Of a stretch of DNA of 29,592 nt, positions 8,175 to 18,192 are shown in pieces. The stretch is from assembly GCF_003144115.1 (NCBI RefSeq), contig NW_020312027.1, positions 54,199 through 83,790 on the forward strand, given 5' to 3'. A program made the translations under genes and the position numbers. The first letter of the stretch is position 1; each line of letters opens with the position of its first letter. The stretch is from Tilletiopsis washingtonensis (Eukaryota > Basidiomycota > Exobasidiomycetes > Entylomatales). The notes under the pieces were generated by a model that worked only from the letters and a program-made list of their open reading frames with translations, had not been told where the DNA came from and ran no database searches.

Positions 8175-9482
8175 ATGGACTTCCTCATCGCATCACTCGT
8201 CGCTCTCAACGGCTTTCTCCTTCTCATTCTCTCGGTGCGCCCTCTGCGCGACATTCTCTCCCACCTCCGCGCCTTTCTCTCCGTCCTCCGCATCTGTGTG
8301 CGCGGACTGCCGGCGGTTCCGCCCGCCGCAGTCCGCCCGCGTCCTGCTCCACCCGCGACGGAGCCACCTCCTTCCGCTCCACCCGCCGCAGTCCGCCCGG
8401 CGCCGCACAAGTCCGACCTCGCTACGCTCTGCGTCCTGGCGTACGGCGCCCCTCACGTCGCTCAGCTCGGCTTCATCATCGGGCCGTGGACACTGGTGGA
8501 CATCTACGACGAGGGCGCCATCTGGCTGTGGGCTCATCGCGACAAGCCTGCGTACGCCATCGTCCAGCGCGGCACGACCACTCTCGCGGATGCGGGTGCA
8601 TGCGGTGAGCTGATGCGCGCCTCGCTCCACGGCTCCGTCGCCGGATGGACCGAGTGTGCCGTCTCCAGAGCCCTTCGCGTCGCCGAGATTCTCGCGCACC
8701 ATGGCATTGATCCGTCGACGCACCACATCACGTGTGCGGGCCACTCGCTGGGCGCATCCTACTCCGAGTTCCTGCTGCACCACCTTCGAAGCCAGGGGGG
8801 CGGCAGCGGCCCGCTTCACGATGCCATCACCTTCGACTCGCCGGGCCTACCGGTGGCGTTTCGCCGTCAGGAGCGCGTGCCCGACATGCTCATCGGCCTC
8901 ACTACCATCATGGCTTCCGCGAGCTTCATCAACACGCTGAACACGCCGCTCGCCGAGACTCTCTACACCAGCGGACGCGGCAGCAGCATCTTGCTGGAGG
9001 ACGTAGTGCGTGTCGGCTGGTCGCTCATCTCCGAAGGGCCCGAAGCCGCTTTCGCTCTTTGCTACCAACGCACGCCGTCGCTCGAGAAGCATCGCATGCG
9101 ATCGATCCTCCAGACTGTGAAGGCAGGACACTTCATGCGATCGAGCCGCGAGCTGTGGGCGCGCAACACATGGTCTCCACACGTCGCACGGTCTGCCACG
9201 GCTGTGGCCTCGGCCTCGTCTCGCATCCGCGCGACGACAGGCCGTGCTCTCTACTCGCTCTCATCGACCTTCGCTCGACCGACGGGCCCCGCCCCAGAGT
9301 CGGACGTGCGCGAGCCGGACGGTGATCTGCCAGCGGCATTCCTGCCGCCGTCGAGTCTTGCCCAGCACTTGAAGCGCCATCAGCAGATCTACGTCGAAGT
9401 CGGTGCTTGCCTGGTCGGCGTGGCGTGGGCCGACCCCGTTGAGCTCGGCACGACCATCCTTCTCGCGCGTGGCCAGCTCTGA
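8175..9482 (+). CDS. Lipase-like alpha/beta hydrolase with N-terminal anchor
   Basis: A single-exon gene of 435 residues. A hydrophobic N-terminus (about residues 3-23) looks like a signal anchor or signal peptide. It is followed by a Pro/Ala/Arg-rich linker (about 46-78) containing an in-frame duplication, and then the hydrolase core. The lipase elbow GHSLG is at 189-193 (Ser191) in the context ITCAGHSLGASYSEFLLHHL, followed by DAITFDSPGLP (about 216-226), an arrangement seen in class 3 lipases and DUF2974-like proteins. I cannot assign the catalytic His with confidence. The C-terminal third is Ser/Ala/Arg-rich and matches no domain I recognise. I chose the ATG at 8175 because it starts directly at the hydrophobic segment. 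The likely reaction is ester hydrolysis of a lipid, by inference from the fold. About 1.6 kb of empty sequence lies upstream and 1.5 kb downstream. Confidence 0.75.
   Translation: MDFLIASLVALNGFLLLILSVRPLRDILSHLRAFLSVLRICVRGLPAVPPAAVRPRPAPPATEPPPSAPPAAVRPAPHKSDLATLCVLAYGAPHVAQLGFIIGPWTLVDIYDEGAIWLWAHRDKPAYAIVQRGTTTLADAGACGELMRASLHGSVAGWTECAVSRALRVAEILAHHGIDPSTHHITCAGHSLGASYSEFLLHHLRSQGGGSGPLHDAITFDSPGLPVAFRRQERVPDMLIGLTTIMASASFINTLNTPLAETLYTSGRGSSILLEDVVRVGWSLISEGPEAAFALCYQRTPSLEKHRMRSILQTVKAGHFMRSSRELWARNTWSPHVARSATAVASASSRIRATTGRALYSLSSTFARPTGPAPESDVREPDGDLPAAFLPPSSLAQHLKRHQQIYVEVGACLVGVAWADPVELGTTILLARGQL
8319..8399 (+). repeat. In-frame 60-nt-period duplication in the lipase-like gene
   Basis: The 18-nt block CCCGCCGCAGTCCGCCCG occurs at 8322-8339 and again at 8382-8399, exactly 60 nt (20 codons) apart. 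It encodes PPAAVRP twice in the proline-rich linker. Upstream of copy 1, 8302-8316 is nearly complementary to 8324-8337, so the mRNA could form a stable hairpin there. Confidence 0.75.
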
Positions 9483-10997
9483 GGGCGGATCGCGAAGGCC
9501 CTTCCATTCGCCGCAGCAGGCTTCGTGTCACGTTTGCGCGCAGATTCGCAAGCTGACCAAAGTCGGCCTGGTTTTCACGAATCACTTCGAGTCTTTAGGC
9601 TCACGCGCAGCACGATTCTTGTCCTTAAGCTCAGCGTCTCGTGCTCTTCTCTCTACATCCACTTCGAGGCGGCCTCCATCCACCTGATCCCCTTAGAATC
9701 GCCTTTTCTGTAGGAAGTCAGCTGCTGGATCGAACGTTCGCCTCCCAATCACAATAGCACTCTTATACCCTCTCAGACACTCGCTGCATACTGAGGAGCT
9801 GCGGGTCTTTCCTTCGACCTGTCTCCCTCTTCCAAGCCCTGCAGCTGCCCTCGCTTCACCGCTCGCTGCGCGACAGGCGTGGCTGAGTTGCTGGCCGTGG
9901 CGACGCTCAGTGCAGCCACAGCGGTCAGCTGCAGTCCGCAAAGAGTGCGATAATATTCAAACATCAAGTCCTGGGGCTGTCTTTGGTGCGATTCTGACGC
10001 AGAGACGCATCTGCTTGAGGCAGAGATGTCACAAGCGCGCAGCAGTCGCGATGCACGAGGCGACGGGCGGGAAGCGATGCCGTACGCGTGGGAACGCAGG
10101 TGAGCGACGCTGCACACTGAATGCACTGGCGCAGCACCACTGCTCACGCACACTGCACGCTGCTCTCCCTCGCCGGCGGGCTGCAACACAGTCCCCGTTG
10201 CCGACGAGGAAGCATATCATCCACGGAGCGCCAGACGCTTCGCTGACCGCTCATTGACAGCATCCACCTCAGCAGCAGATGGGCGGCGCGATCGGGTCGC
10301 AAGGCACCTGCGACCATAACGCGATTGCCGGCTGCTCGCGCTGGGTCCTGACACTTTGCTGTTCAGAGGTCTATAACCCTCACATCGGCGGCATACATGC
10401 TCCATGCGCTCGCGCGCTGAGGAGACCTCGCGGCTCGAGCAGCGCCAGTGCAAGCGAACGGATGCCCACCGTCGGACTGCGACGAGCTCCTGACACTGGC
10501 CAGCCGCGGCAGCCAGCGCGGGAGCCGTTTGGTGTTGTAGCACGCCAGCAGAGCACCACCGACCCCGACATGCGAGGTCCGCCACCAGCGCACAGACATC
10601 TCGTCATGAAGCATGCTCAGCCGCGGACTTGAGATGCACCGCACGGGCAGCGGAGCGGACGGCGCTGTCTGTGCAGCGCTTTGTGCTCTCGCTGAGTCTG
10701 CCTGGTGTCCATGCGCGAACGCCCACGCAGACGGACTCGTCCGTTCTACGGCTGGCAAGGCAGCTGCAGACAGAGCAAAGGGTGCCCATCCAGCGAGTGC
10801 TGCGAGGCTCGTGGACGCCGCGTGCTTGCACATCATCGCCGGCATCGTAGCGCACCCATCGACAGCTGCTAACGAGACCGCGCGTCAAGCCTCATCCCGC
10901 TCGCCGGCTAGATAGGTGACATTCCAAAAGAGGCAGCGGGAGCAGGTCCGGGGTTGCAGAGCTTGCGAGAGGCGGCGCGCGCTTGCGGCCGGGCAAT
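9483..10997. other. Intergenic region, 1.5 kb, no gene recognised
   Basis: This stretch separates two converging genes, the lipase-like gene ending at 9482 and the GT34 gene ending at 10998, so it should hold both 3' ends. The first few hundred bases are less GC-rich than the flanking genes. I see no coding signature, RNA gene or repeat of note. Confidence 0.5.
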
Positions 10998-12789
10998 CTA
11001 GTTCTGACGGCTCGAGTCGGCGACGTAGGTGCGCCGCTCCGTGGCGTTCATGGCCGCCCACGAATCCCACCACATGGCCACCGTATCGTTGCCCGTCATG
11101 TAGCGCGTCTCGTTGAGCGGCACGTCGAGGCGCGCGCCGGCGATCTCGGGTGCCGGCACGCGCACCGCGCCCGCGACGGCGCGGCTGATGTTGTTGGCCG
11201 GGTACACGGCGTTCAGCAGCGCATCCCATCCCGTCTCTGCGGTGCGAGCAGTGTCAGCGGCAGGCCAGGCGTGATTAATCAGCATGGGTGTAACGCACTG
11301 TCGGCGCTCTGTGGGAGCGGAGCGTACGCGTCAGCGGTGCTCTCTGCGCAGCGTTTCTCGCAACTCACCATCAGGTGGCAGGCAAAGTCTCCCGGGTACC
11401 AGATCTTCGTCTTGAACTGGTGGTTCGGCTGGAACGTGCCGAACATGTCCGCATTGAACCAATGCGGCGGCACGATGGCGATGCTGTCGGTAAGCTCGTT
11501 GTTGGAGCCCGCCATGCCCAGCGCCGTCTGCTCGCCGTTCCACCACGAGTGCTGCGGCTCGTAGATCGGAGCGGCGATGATCGTCGAGAGGATCCTGCAG
11601 CACGGGTCAGCGCGGCATGCGTGACGCCCGTCTGCTGCCAGACTCACTTGATGCTCTGCGGCGCAACGCGCACGAGCAGCACGCCGGCGTTGATGGGGCC
11701 CCACTGGTCACGCGCCATGAGGAACGATTGCGTCCGGCCGAACTCGGTGTCGGGCGGCAGGAACATCTCGAGAGGAACGTTGGGGTTCGTCACGACAAAG
11801 TCGGCGTCCGAGTACCTGGAGCCGCACCAGTCAGCGCATGCGTGAGCCCGAGGAACACAGGCCACGCACAAAATCCACTCGAGGCGGTCCGCCTTGGGCT
11901 TGCGGAGCTCGTCGGTGACAAGGGAGAGGAGGGCAGCGGGCTTCGACCACACTGAGGGAGGCGAGAGTCGTCAGCACGCTGCTATCCTGCCGCGAGGCTG
12001 CAAAACGCACTGCCGGTCTGTCCGCCGCCTTGCGGGCCGCGGAGCACCTCCTCGCGCACGAGCCAGAATGGGTAACCCCATCGACGTGCATAGTTCTGCA
12101 TCAGGTCGATGGAGAGGTCGTAGGGGTTGTAGGGCACGGTGATGTTGATGGCCTTGCCGTCAGCGTCCAGCGCCACCGGCGGCGGCGGCAGTGGGTCGCT
12201 GTGACGCGAGCCGCTGCCGAACTTGAGCGTGACGTAGCCAATCTTGGCGCCGCGCTTGCGCACGATGACCTGGTCGAGCGAGTCGGGCAGCACCGGCGGC
12301 TCCACCTCGGGCACGGGTGGCGGCGACGCCGAGAAGACGCCGTGCTTGAGGTTGCTGAGGATGACGGACGTCGTCTCGGCCTGCCAGATGCACGTGAGGC
12401 CGACGCCGAGCAAGACGTATAGCAAGGGCACGAGATACCGCCGCGGGTTCTGCAGGCCGTGGTGTCAGTCGAGGGGCTGCGGAGCGGCGGCGAGAGCGAG
12501 GAGGGCCAGCCAGGCCTGCGCCGGCGAAGCAGGGCAGCGCTCTCTTGCCCGCGCCACGACACCCGTCACAGCGGCACTGCCTGGCCTGCGACAACGCCTG
12601 ATCCATCGCAGCCGCACTGCCGGACCTGCCGCACACCTGTCCACCACTCACCTTTGTCACGGGCGCGCAGCGGGTGCGGCGGACGCGGCGCGAGGGCTCG
12701 GGGCTGCGCGGCACATCGGCGCGCGCGCCGTAGAGCGGCAGCATGAGCGGCTCGCTCTGCTCGTCGTCCTTTTCGTACTGGGAGACCAT
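10998..12789 (-). CDS. GT34 glycosyltransferase (GMA12/MNN10 family, type II membrane)
   Basis: Seven exons in transcript order: 12652-12789, 12011-12449, 11870-11951, 11648-11815, 11369-11594, 11299-11308 and 10998-11236, giving 433 residues. A cytoplasmic tail of about 50 residues precedes a membrane anchor at about 51-68 (LVPLLYVLLGVGLTCIW) and a proline-rich stem, the layout of a Golgi type II transferase. The catalytic region shows MWSKPAALL and EWIL-YSDADF, with the DxD metal/nucleotide-sugar motif at 223-225. It continues with INAGVLLVR and WYPGDFACHL (about 341-350), in family order. GT34 members include yeast alpha-1,2-galactosyl- and alpha-1,6-mannosyltransferases; sequence alone does not say which this is. 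Introns are 53-62 nt except the first (202 nt). Exon 6 is only 10 nt, but both flanking introns have good donors, CTGAC branch motifs and acceptors, and the frame is kept. Its divergent neighbour is a UDP-galactose-type transporter, which favours galactose. Confidence 0.87.
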
Positions 12790-14947
12790 GGTGCGCGCAG
12801 GCCGCGGAAGCAGTGGGAGAGGGGAACGGCTAGGGGGGTGGTGGAGCAGAGGAGAGAGGCGCAACGGCACGCCGGGTGCTGAGTGCAGCAGCCGCCGGCA
12901 GCAGCGAGGGCGGCCGCGAGTTTATCGCCAAGGAGGCGAGCGCCTCGCCTCGGCGTTCCTGCGCGCGCGGCAGCTGCTCCGCGGGTGTCGGCGGTTGAGT
13001 GCAGCTTCAAGTCAGAGTGCCGGGCAGATTTCAGTGATGAGTGGCGCGGAAAGTGAATTGCGCGACGGCTGCACGCCGCGAGCCACGCGGTCTCGGAGGC
13101 AGCGCAGGCGCGCACTGTGCAGGCACAGCGCTCGTGCCCGCCTTGGCGCTGCGCCGCCGCCGCCCGGCCGCCGTACCGCCGCTTGCTGAGATCCAGGATG
13201 CGCGGCGTGCGGCGTAGCGTGCTCGGGCGTTCTGCAGAAGGCACGGGAGCGGGCACCAGCGCAGTCTCAGCTGCACCATGCAGCATGCCGCCGCCGCACT
13301 CGCCCGCCCGCGCCCGTCAGCTGCAGCCGCAGGCGCAAAAGGAAGGTGCGCTGCGGCTCCATCGCCTCCGCCGCCGCTGAGCGGCTGCCGTCGACCCGAA
13401 AGGCCGGAGCGACGGCATGCCTGCGGCTGCGACGCGCGCCCCCTGGCAGCGCTGAAGAAGGAGCGCCGCCTCCTGCAGCTCCGCAACGCGCAGAGACGCG
13501 AGAGAAGCACACCGCTGCCGCAGCCGCAGCCTGGTCGTTCTGCGTGCTGTGTGGATTAGTGAGCAGCTTGCTTCAGCGCAGGTCGGTACTGGCGCTCCTC
13601 GTGCAGCCCTTTTGCCGCCAGCACCAGAGATGCTCTGCATGCTGTGCTTCGCGGCGCCGCAGCTGGCGCAGCATCCGCGGCCGGCAGCCGGGCGTGCCTG
13701 TGCCGTCTGCCGCTGAGGCGAGATCTGGCAAATTCCGTACCTTAGCGCCGCCGCCACACGCACCCCTGCTGCCCCCGCCGCCGCGTCTCGCGTCTGTGCT
13801 GGCGCCGCGACCTTCATCTTCCCGCCGCGCCCCTGCACCCTGCGTCGCTGCTGGCGCTGCCTCCCCAAGCGAAAGAGGGCGAGACGGCGACGGCAGACAC
13901 ACCCGCCGCTGCGATGCCGACGGGTGCGACGGACAGCGCAGGCACTCTATCCGCGCCCTCACAGCAGAGCATCTGTCTGCTGCTTGCGAGCCGTCGCAGC
14001 AACAGGCAGCGACGGCCATGCAGGCGGCAGGCGAGTCAAAGCGCTTCTCATGATCCACGCGTGTCGCACGCGCCTCTCGGGTGCATCTCTCCGCCCAGCG
14101 CGCAGCCCCGTGCTGCAGACGTGGGCAATGAACCGCTGCGCAGCAGCCTGCAGCAGAGCTTGGACCAAGCACCGGCTGCGCTCAGACGCGGGCGGGACAG
14201 ACGCTAGAGTGCAATCGAATGCAGGATGCAACACTTAGCCTCTTGCTTGCAGCCCCCAGACGCAGCAGCAGCGCAGCACGGCAGCACGGCACAGACACGA
14301 ACGCCGCGCCGCCAGAGAAGCTCGCCGCGTCGCTTTGCCGCACAGACGCGAGACGGCCAGACGGCCGCGCTGCGGCGCTGCCTCACCAGGCGCCTGCCGC
14401 TCTGCCGGCGGACCGGCGGCCTGTCAGAGATGAGGAAAGCTGCCTGACACTCTACTGCTGAGTGCGCGCCGTCGGTGTGGCATCGCCTGTGAGGGCGGCA
14501 AGGCGGCGGCACCCGGCATCGGCGCCCGACGCGCACCAAAAGACACCCACAAGCCAGCCCCGCGCCGCGCCGCCGGGCGGCGGCACGCTGCTGCCGCGCC
14601 GCGCGCGCGGCCTCGTCCGCATCGCGGCGTGCTCGCGTCCGACCGCCCTGCCGCACCTCGCCCGGGTGCCGCTGCTTGCCACCCACCACCACCGGCGCTC
14701 GCCGCTCCACATCTCTGCGCCTCTCTCTCTCCTCGTCCGAACACTCCTCCACGCTCTCTCGTTCTCTCCTCTCACGCATCGCTCGCTCGGATCACCCCGC
14801 CTCGGCCGCCGCGCTGCTGCCGCGCCGCATTCGCTCCTCCTCGCCTCGCTCCTCCGCTGTGCGCTCCGTGGCTGGCCGCGGGCAGCGCCTCTCCCGCCTT
14901 TCGGCCGCCGGCCGCACCTTCACACCCCACCGCCGCACCTGCCCGCC
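12790..14947. promoter_or_regulatory. Long divergent intergenic region, 2.2 kb
   Basis: It lies between the starts of the GT34 gene (minus) and the nucleotide-sugar transporter (plus), so it holds both promoters and 5' leaders. It is very GC-rich, and many long open frames result from composition alone; I recognise no protein in them. The frame of the transporter stays open upstream of its ATG back to about 14462, but that translation is low-complexity Arg/Ala/Pro and does not look coding. A pyrimidine-rich tract near 14707-14776 is listed separately. Confidence 0.5.
14707..14776 (+). promoter_or_regulatory. Pyrimidine-rich tract upstream of the transporter gene
   Basis: A C/T-rich stretch with CTCTCTCTCT runs about 170-240 nt upstream of the ATG. 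Such tracts commonly precede transcription start sites in filamentous fungi and yeasts. Assigning it to the core promoter is inference. Confidence 0.35.
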
Positions 14948-16260
14948 ATGTCGTCCAACGCCGTCAAACTTGGCGCCCTCGGCCTGCTCACCGTGCAGAA
15001 CAGCGCGCTGAGCCTCGTCATGGCGCGCAGCCGCGTGCCCGATGCCGACGGCCACATCTACCTCGGCCCCACGGCCGTCTTCCTCGTCGAGCTGCTCAAG
15101 GTGCTCATCTCGCTCAGCGCGCTCTTCTACACGCGCCTGCACGCCGCTGCCGCTGCGGCCACGCCCGCCGGCGGCGACTGGTTGCCGCTGGCGCCCTCGG
15201 CCGCTGATGCAGACGCCGATGAAGTGCAAGGCGAAGGCAAGCGCACCGGCCTGTGGGAGGTGAATACGTGGCGCACCGCCGCCGCCGAGGTGGCCGCGAC
15301 GGTGTTCGAGCGCAGTGGCCTACGCTTGGCTATCCCTGCGCTGCTCTACGTCTGCCAGAACAACCTGCAGCTCGTCGCCGCCTCGCACATGGGTGAGTAG
15401 AGCGGCGCCGCATGGCGGTCGCGTTGCTCACGTCCGCTCCAGACGGCGCACTGCTGCAGACCTTCTCGCAGGGCAAGCTGATCAGCACAGCCCTCTTCGC
15501 CACGCTCATGCTGCACAAGAAGCTCTCGCGCTGGCAGTGGACGAGCGTGGCGGCGCTGGGCCTGGGCGTCATTCTGGTGCAGCAGGGCTCGCCCCACGGC
15601 CCCGCATCTGCGCCGCCGCCGCCAGGCTCGCCGCCGCCGGGCTTCGCGCTCTCGGGCGCGGCGACGGGCCTCATTGCCATCACCACGGCCTGCGTCATCT
15701 CGGGCTTTGCCGGCGTGTACACCGAGATGATCCTCAAGGGCCAGGCCGAGTTCTGGGCCGTCAACGCACAGCTCTCCGCCTTCAGTCTCGTGCCCGCGCT
15801 CATCCCGCTGCTCACCAACGCCATGGATGCGCAGGGGCACTGGGCGCCCATGCGCTACTTTGGCGCCTGGGCGTGGGCGAGCGTGCTGCTCAACGTCTCC
15901 GGCGGCCTGCTCGTCTCGCTCGTCGTCAAGGTGGCCGACAATGTGGCCAAGGGCTTCGCCGTGGCGCTCGCAATTGTCCTCACCTTTCTCTTCTCGGCCG
16001 TCTTTCTCTCGTACAGCATCACGCTGGCGTGCGCGGCGGGCGTCGCCGTCGTCGTGCTCAGCATGGTCGTGTACAGCACGAATCCGCCGCCAAAGCCTGC
16101 GCAGTCCGAGACGGTCTTTGATGCGCGTGAGACGGACGCGCACGACACCGAGTACGAGTCGGCAGACCAGTCGATGGACGAGCGCAGCGACTCGCCGCCG
16201 CACACTGCGATCCGCCTGCCGACCCATGTGATCTCAGAAGAGGAGGACAAGCTCGGCTAG
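14948..16260 (+). CDS. UDP-galactose/nucleotide-sugar transporter (SLC35A type)
   Basis: Two exons, 14948-15392 and 15443-16260, joined across a 50-nt intron (GTGAGT donor, CCAG acceptor), give 420 residues. It is a multi-pass membrane protein of the nucleotide-sugar transporter family that exchanges a nucleotide sugar for the nucleoside monophosphate across the Golgi membrane. Family signatures in order are KLGALGLLTVQNSALSL at the start, VFLVELLKVLISL, YVCQNNLQLVAASHMD, then QGKLISTALFATLMLHKKLS. Further on come AVNAQLSAFSLVP and GGLLVSLVVKVADNVAKGFA, the last being the most diagnostic block. Its resemblance to the Schizosaccharomyces Gms1 UDP-galactose type is the basis for the substrate. 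The C-terminal 65 or so residues form an acidic, Ser-rich tail likely to face the cytosol. A Gly/Pro-rich loop (PPPPGSPPPG) is an odd insertion between membrane segments. It sits between two glycosyltransferase genes. Confidence 0.9.
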
Positions 16261-16848
16261 TCCGCCGTCCCGTTCGCGTCACCCTTGTATCAGCCCCTAG
16301 CATTTCTCCCATAGATTCACCGTCGGAAGCAGCCGACCACTCTGCGATTGCATCATCCCTGTCTCGCCGCTCTCGCCTTCTGCTTCTTTCCACATGTACG
16401 ATTCGCGGGACCGTCACCATCGGAAAGTCTTACAGTTTCTGCGCCTTGGGCTGCTGGCCACAGCCAACGAGCGTGAGACGGCTGCGGCGAACGATCCCGC
16501 GAGGTGCAGAAAGGAATGGCCGCTGTCATAGATTTGTGCAGCTGGAGGACTGAGCATCTAGCCGTCGTGCATCGAAGGGGGCTGTCTGTGGCCGCAATCA
16601 GCCTGCCTGTAGCGCTGCGTTCCCACGGCACCGAGACGAGCGCGCAGTAAGAGTGCGCATGCTGCGCGTTCCGATCGCCTCGACGACGGGGAGAGAAGTG
16701 CAATTGCCCGTCATGTTGCCCAGTGTAGCGAGGAGCTTTTGGCTGCAGAATCATCCTTTGATCTCAATGGAGCATCTGTAGCAGCTGTGGCCTCTCATGG
16801 CGCCGCTATGGTACTCACTACCCTGGTCCCTCTTGAGGGGCGCGGTGT
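16261..16848. other. Intergenic region between transporter and GT25 genes
   Basis: Some 590 nt separate two genes on the same strand, so this holds the transporter's 3' end and the GT25 promoter and leader. I see no gene. Two ATGs near the right end (16797 and 16808) lie in the other two frames relative to the chosen GT25 start. Confidence 0.5.
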
Positions 16849-18192
16849 ATGCCCCCCCCCCCCCCCCCCCCCCGCTCGTGCCCGCCCTGCTTCGGCCGCT
16901 GCCGCGTGCTGCTCTACTCGCTGCTGCTCTGCACGTTTGGCTATGCCGCCTGGGCTGCGTGGCGCGTGCGCGGCACCGTCGGCGAGCGCATGGTGGCTAC
17001 CCGTGTGCGCATGCAGCCCAGCTCGCTGCATCTGCCGCCACCGACGCGCGAGACGCTGCCGCAAGTGTACAGCGGCGACACCACGACGCTGCTGCCGCTC
17101 AACGAGACGCTCGGCTTCGAGTGAGTGGAGTGAGGGCTATGCCCTGCAGCACCTGGTCTCATGCCTCTGCCAGGGCCATCTTTGCGGTCAACATGCCCAC
17201 GCGGCCCGACAAGCGCGACGAGCTCTACCTGCTCGCACACACGGCCGGGCTCAAGATCGACGTGCGCGACGGCGTCGACGGCAAGACGATCAAGCATCAG
17301 CAGGCGCCCGACATGATCGGCCACCTGGGCGCCCTGCGCGGCCATGCCAATGTGCTGCGCGAGATTGTCGACCGCAAGCTCACGTCGGCGCTCGTGATCG
17401 AGGACGACGCGGACTGGGACGTCGACCTCCGCGTGGCGCTGCAGCGCCTCATGGGCCCGCTCGCCACGCTCAGGCAGTCGCTGCACCCCGACGCCAGGAT
17501 CACGCGGCCCTCGGCGTGGGCGCCGTGGGGTGAGAACGACTTTGACGTGCTGTGGTTCGGTGCGTCGGCGCGATGATGTGGCGCTGCTGCGCCAGGGCTG
17601 ACCTGGCCTGCAGGGCACACGCACGAGGCCTCGTGGAACGAGGCCGGCGGACCGCGCCCCTACGTGACGTACGAGGACGACACGATGGCCGACTTTGAGA
17701 AGACGGAGCCGCAGAACCGCTGGGTCTACAATGACTACCGCATCGCGCTGCCCAAGCAGGAGCACAGCGAAGAGCTGGCGCCGCCGCGCCGCATCATTCA
17801 GAAGGGTCGCCACCCGATGGGCTCGCAGGCCTACGTGCTGACGCTGCGAGGCGCCATGAAGATGCTCTACCACATCAACCACGTGCCCTTGTGAGTGTAC
17901 CTGCGTGGCGAATTGCCTGCCGCTGCTGACGTGCACCGCCAGCCGGCCCTTTGACGAGCAACTCAAGTACATGCTCGAGACCGACGTGCTTGACAGCTAC
18001 TGCGTTGTGCCGGCACTCTTCTCCATGTACCTCGCGCCGTGGGAGTCCACCGACAGCGACGTCTCTGTCGCGCAGGGCGTAGACAAGCCGCGCATTCTCA
18101 CAGGCAGCGACGGCTTCGCGTGGGACATTCGGAAGAGCAGCCGCGCCTCGCTCGAGGACCGCCTTGGCGCCACTGTGCCCAAACGGCCGTAG
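16849..18192 (+). CDS. GT25-family glycosyltransferase (Golgi, type II)
   Basis: Four exons, 16849-17120, 17174-17559, 17614-17890 and 17943-18192, with introns of 53, 54 and 52 nt, give 394 residues. A short N-terminus precedes a membrane anchor at about 19-38, as in Golgi type II enzymes. The GT25 domain follows: AIFAVNMPTRPDKRDEL (from 92), the DGVDGKTI loop, LGALRGHANVLREI (about 142-155) and the acidic SALVIEDDADW (about 162-172), which carries the DxD-like motif. After these come DVLWFGH, a conserved GSQAYVLTLRGAMKML block and the closing FRPFDEQL region. GT25 includes bacterial LPS and collagen beta-galactosyltransferases, so UDP-galactose is the expected donor, by inference. The chosen ATG stands directly before 22 C, read as seven Pro, so the N-terminus depends on the exact run length. 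Met48 is an alternative start that would lose the anchor. Confidence 0.85.
16852..16873 (+). repeat. Homopolymer of 22 C at the GT25 start
   Basis: Twenty-two uninterrupted C immediately follow the ATG at 16849. As assembled, the run is coding and gives a poly-proline N-terminus. A change of one or two bases would move the downstream frame onto a different upstream ATG. Confidence 0.9.

Noticed and set aside
14462-14947. Upstream in-frame extension of the nucleotide-sugar transporter
   Set aside because: It is low-complexity Arg/Ala/Pro/Ser sequence over a CT-rich leader. The ATG at 14948 has a good context and matches the family's usual start.
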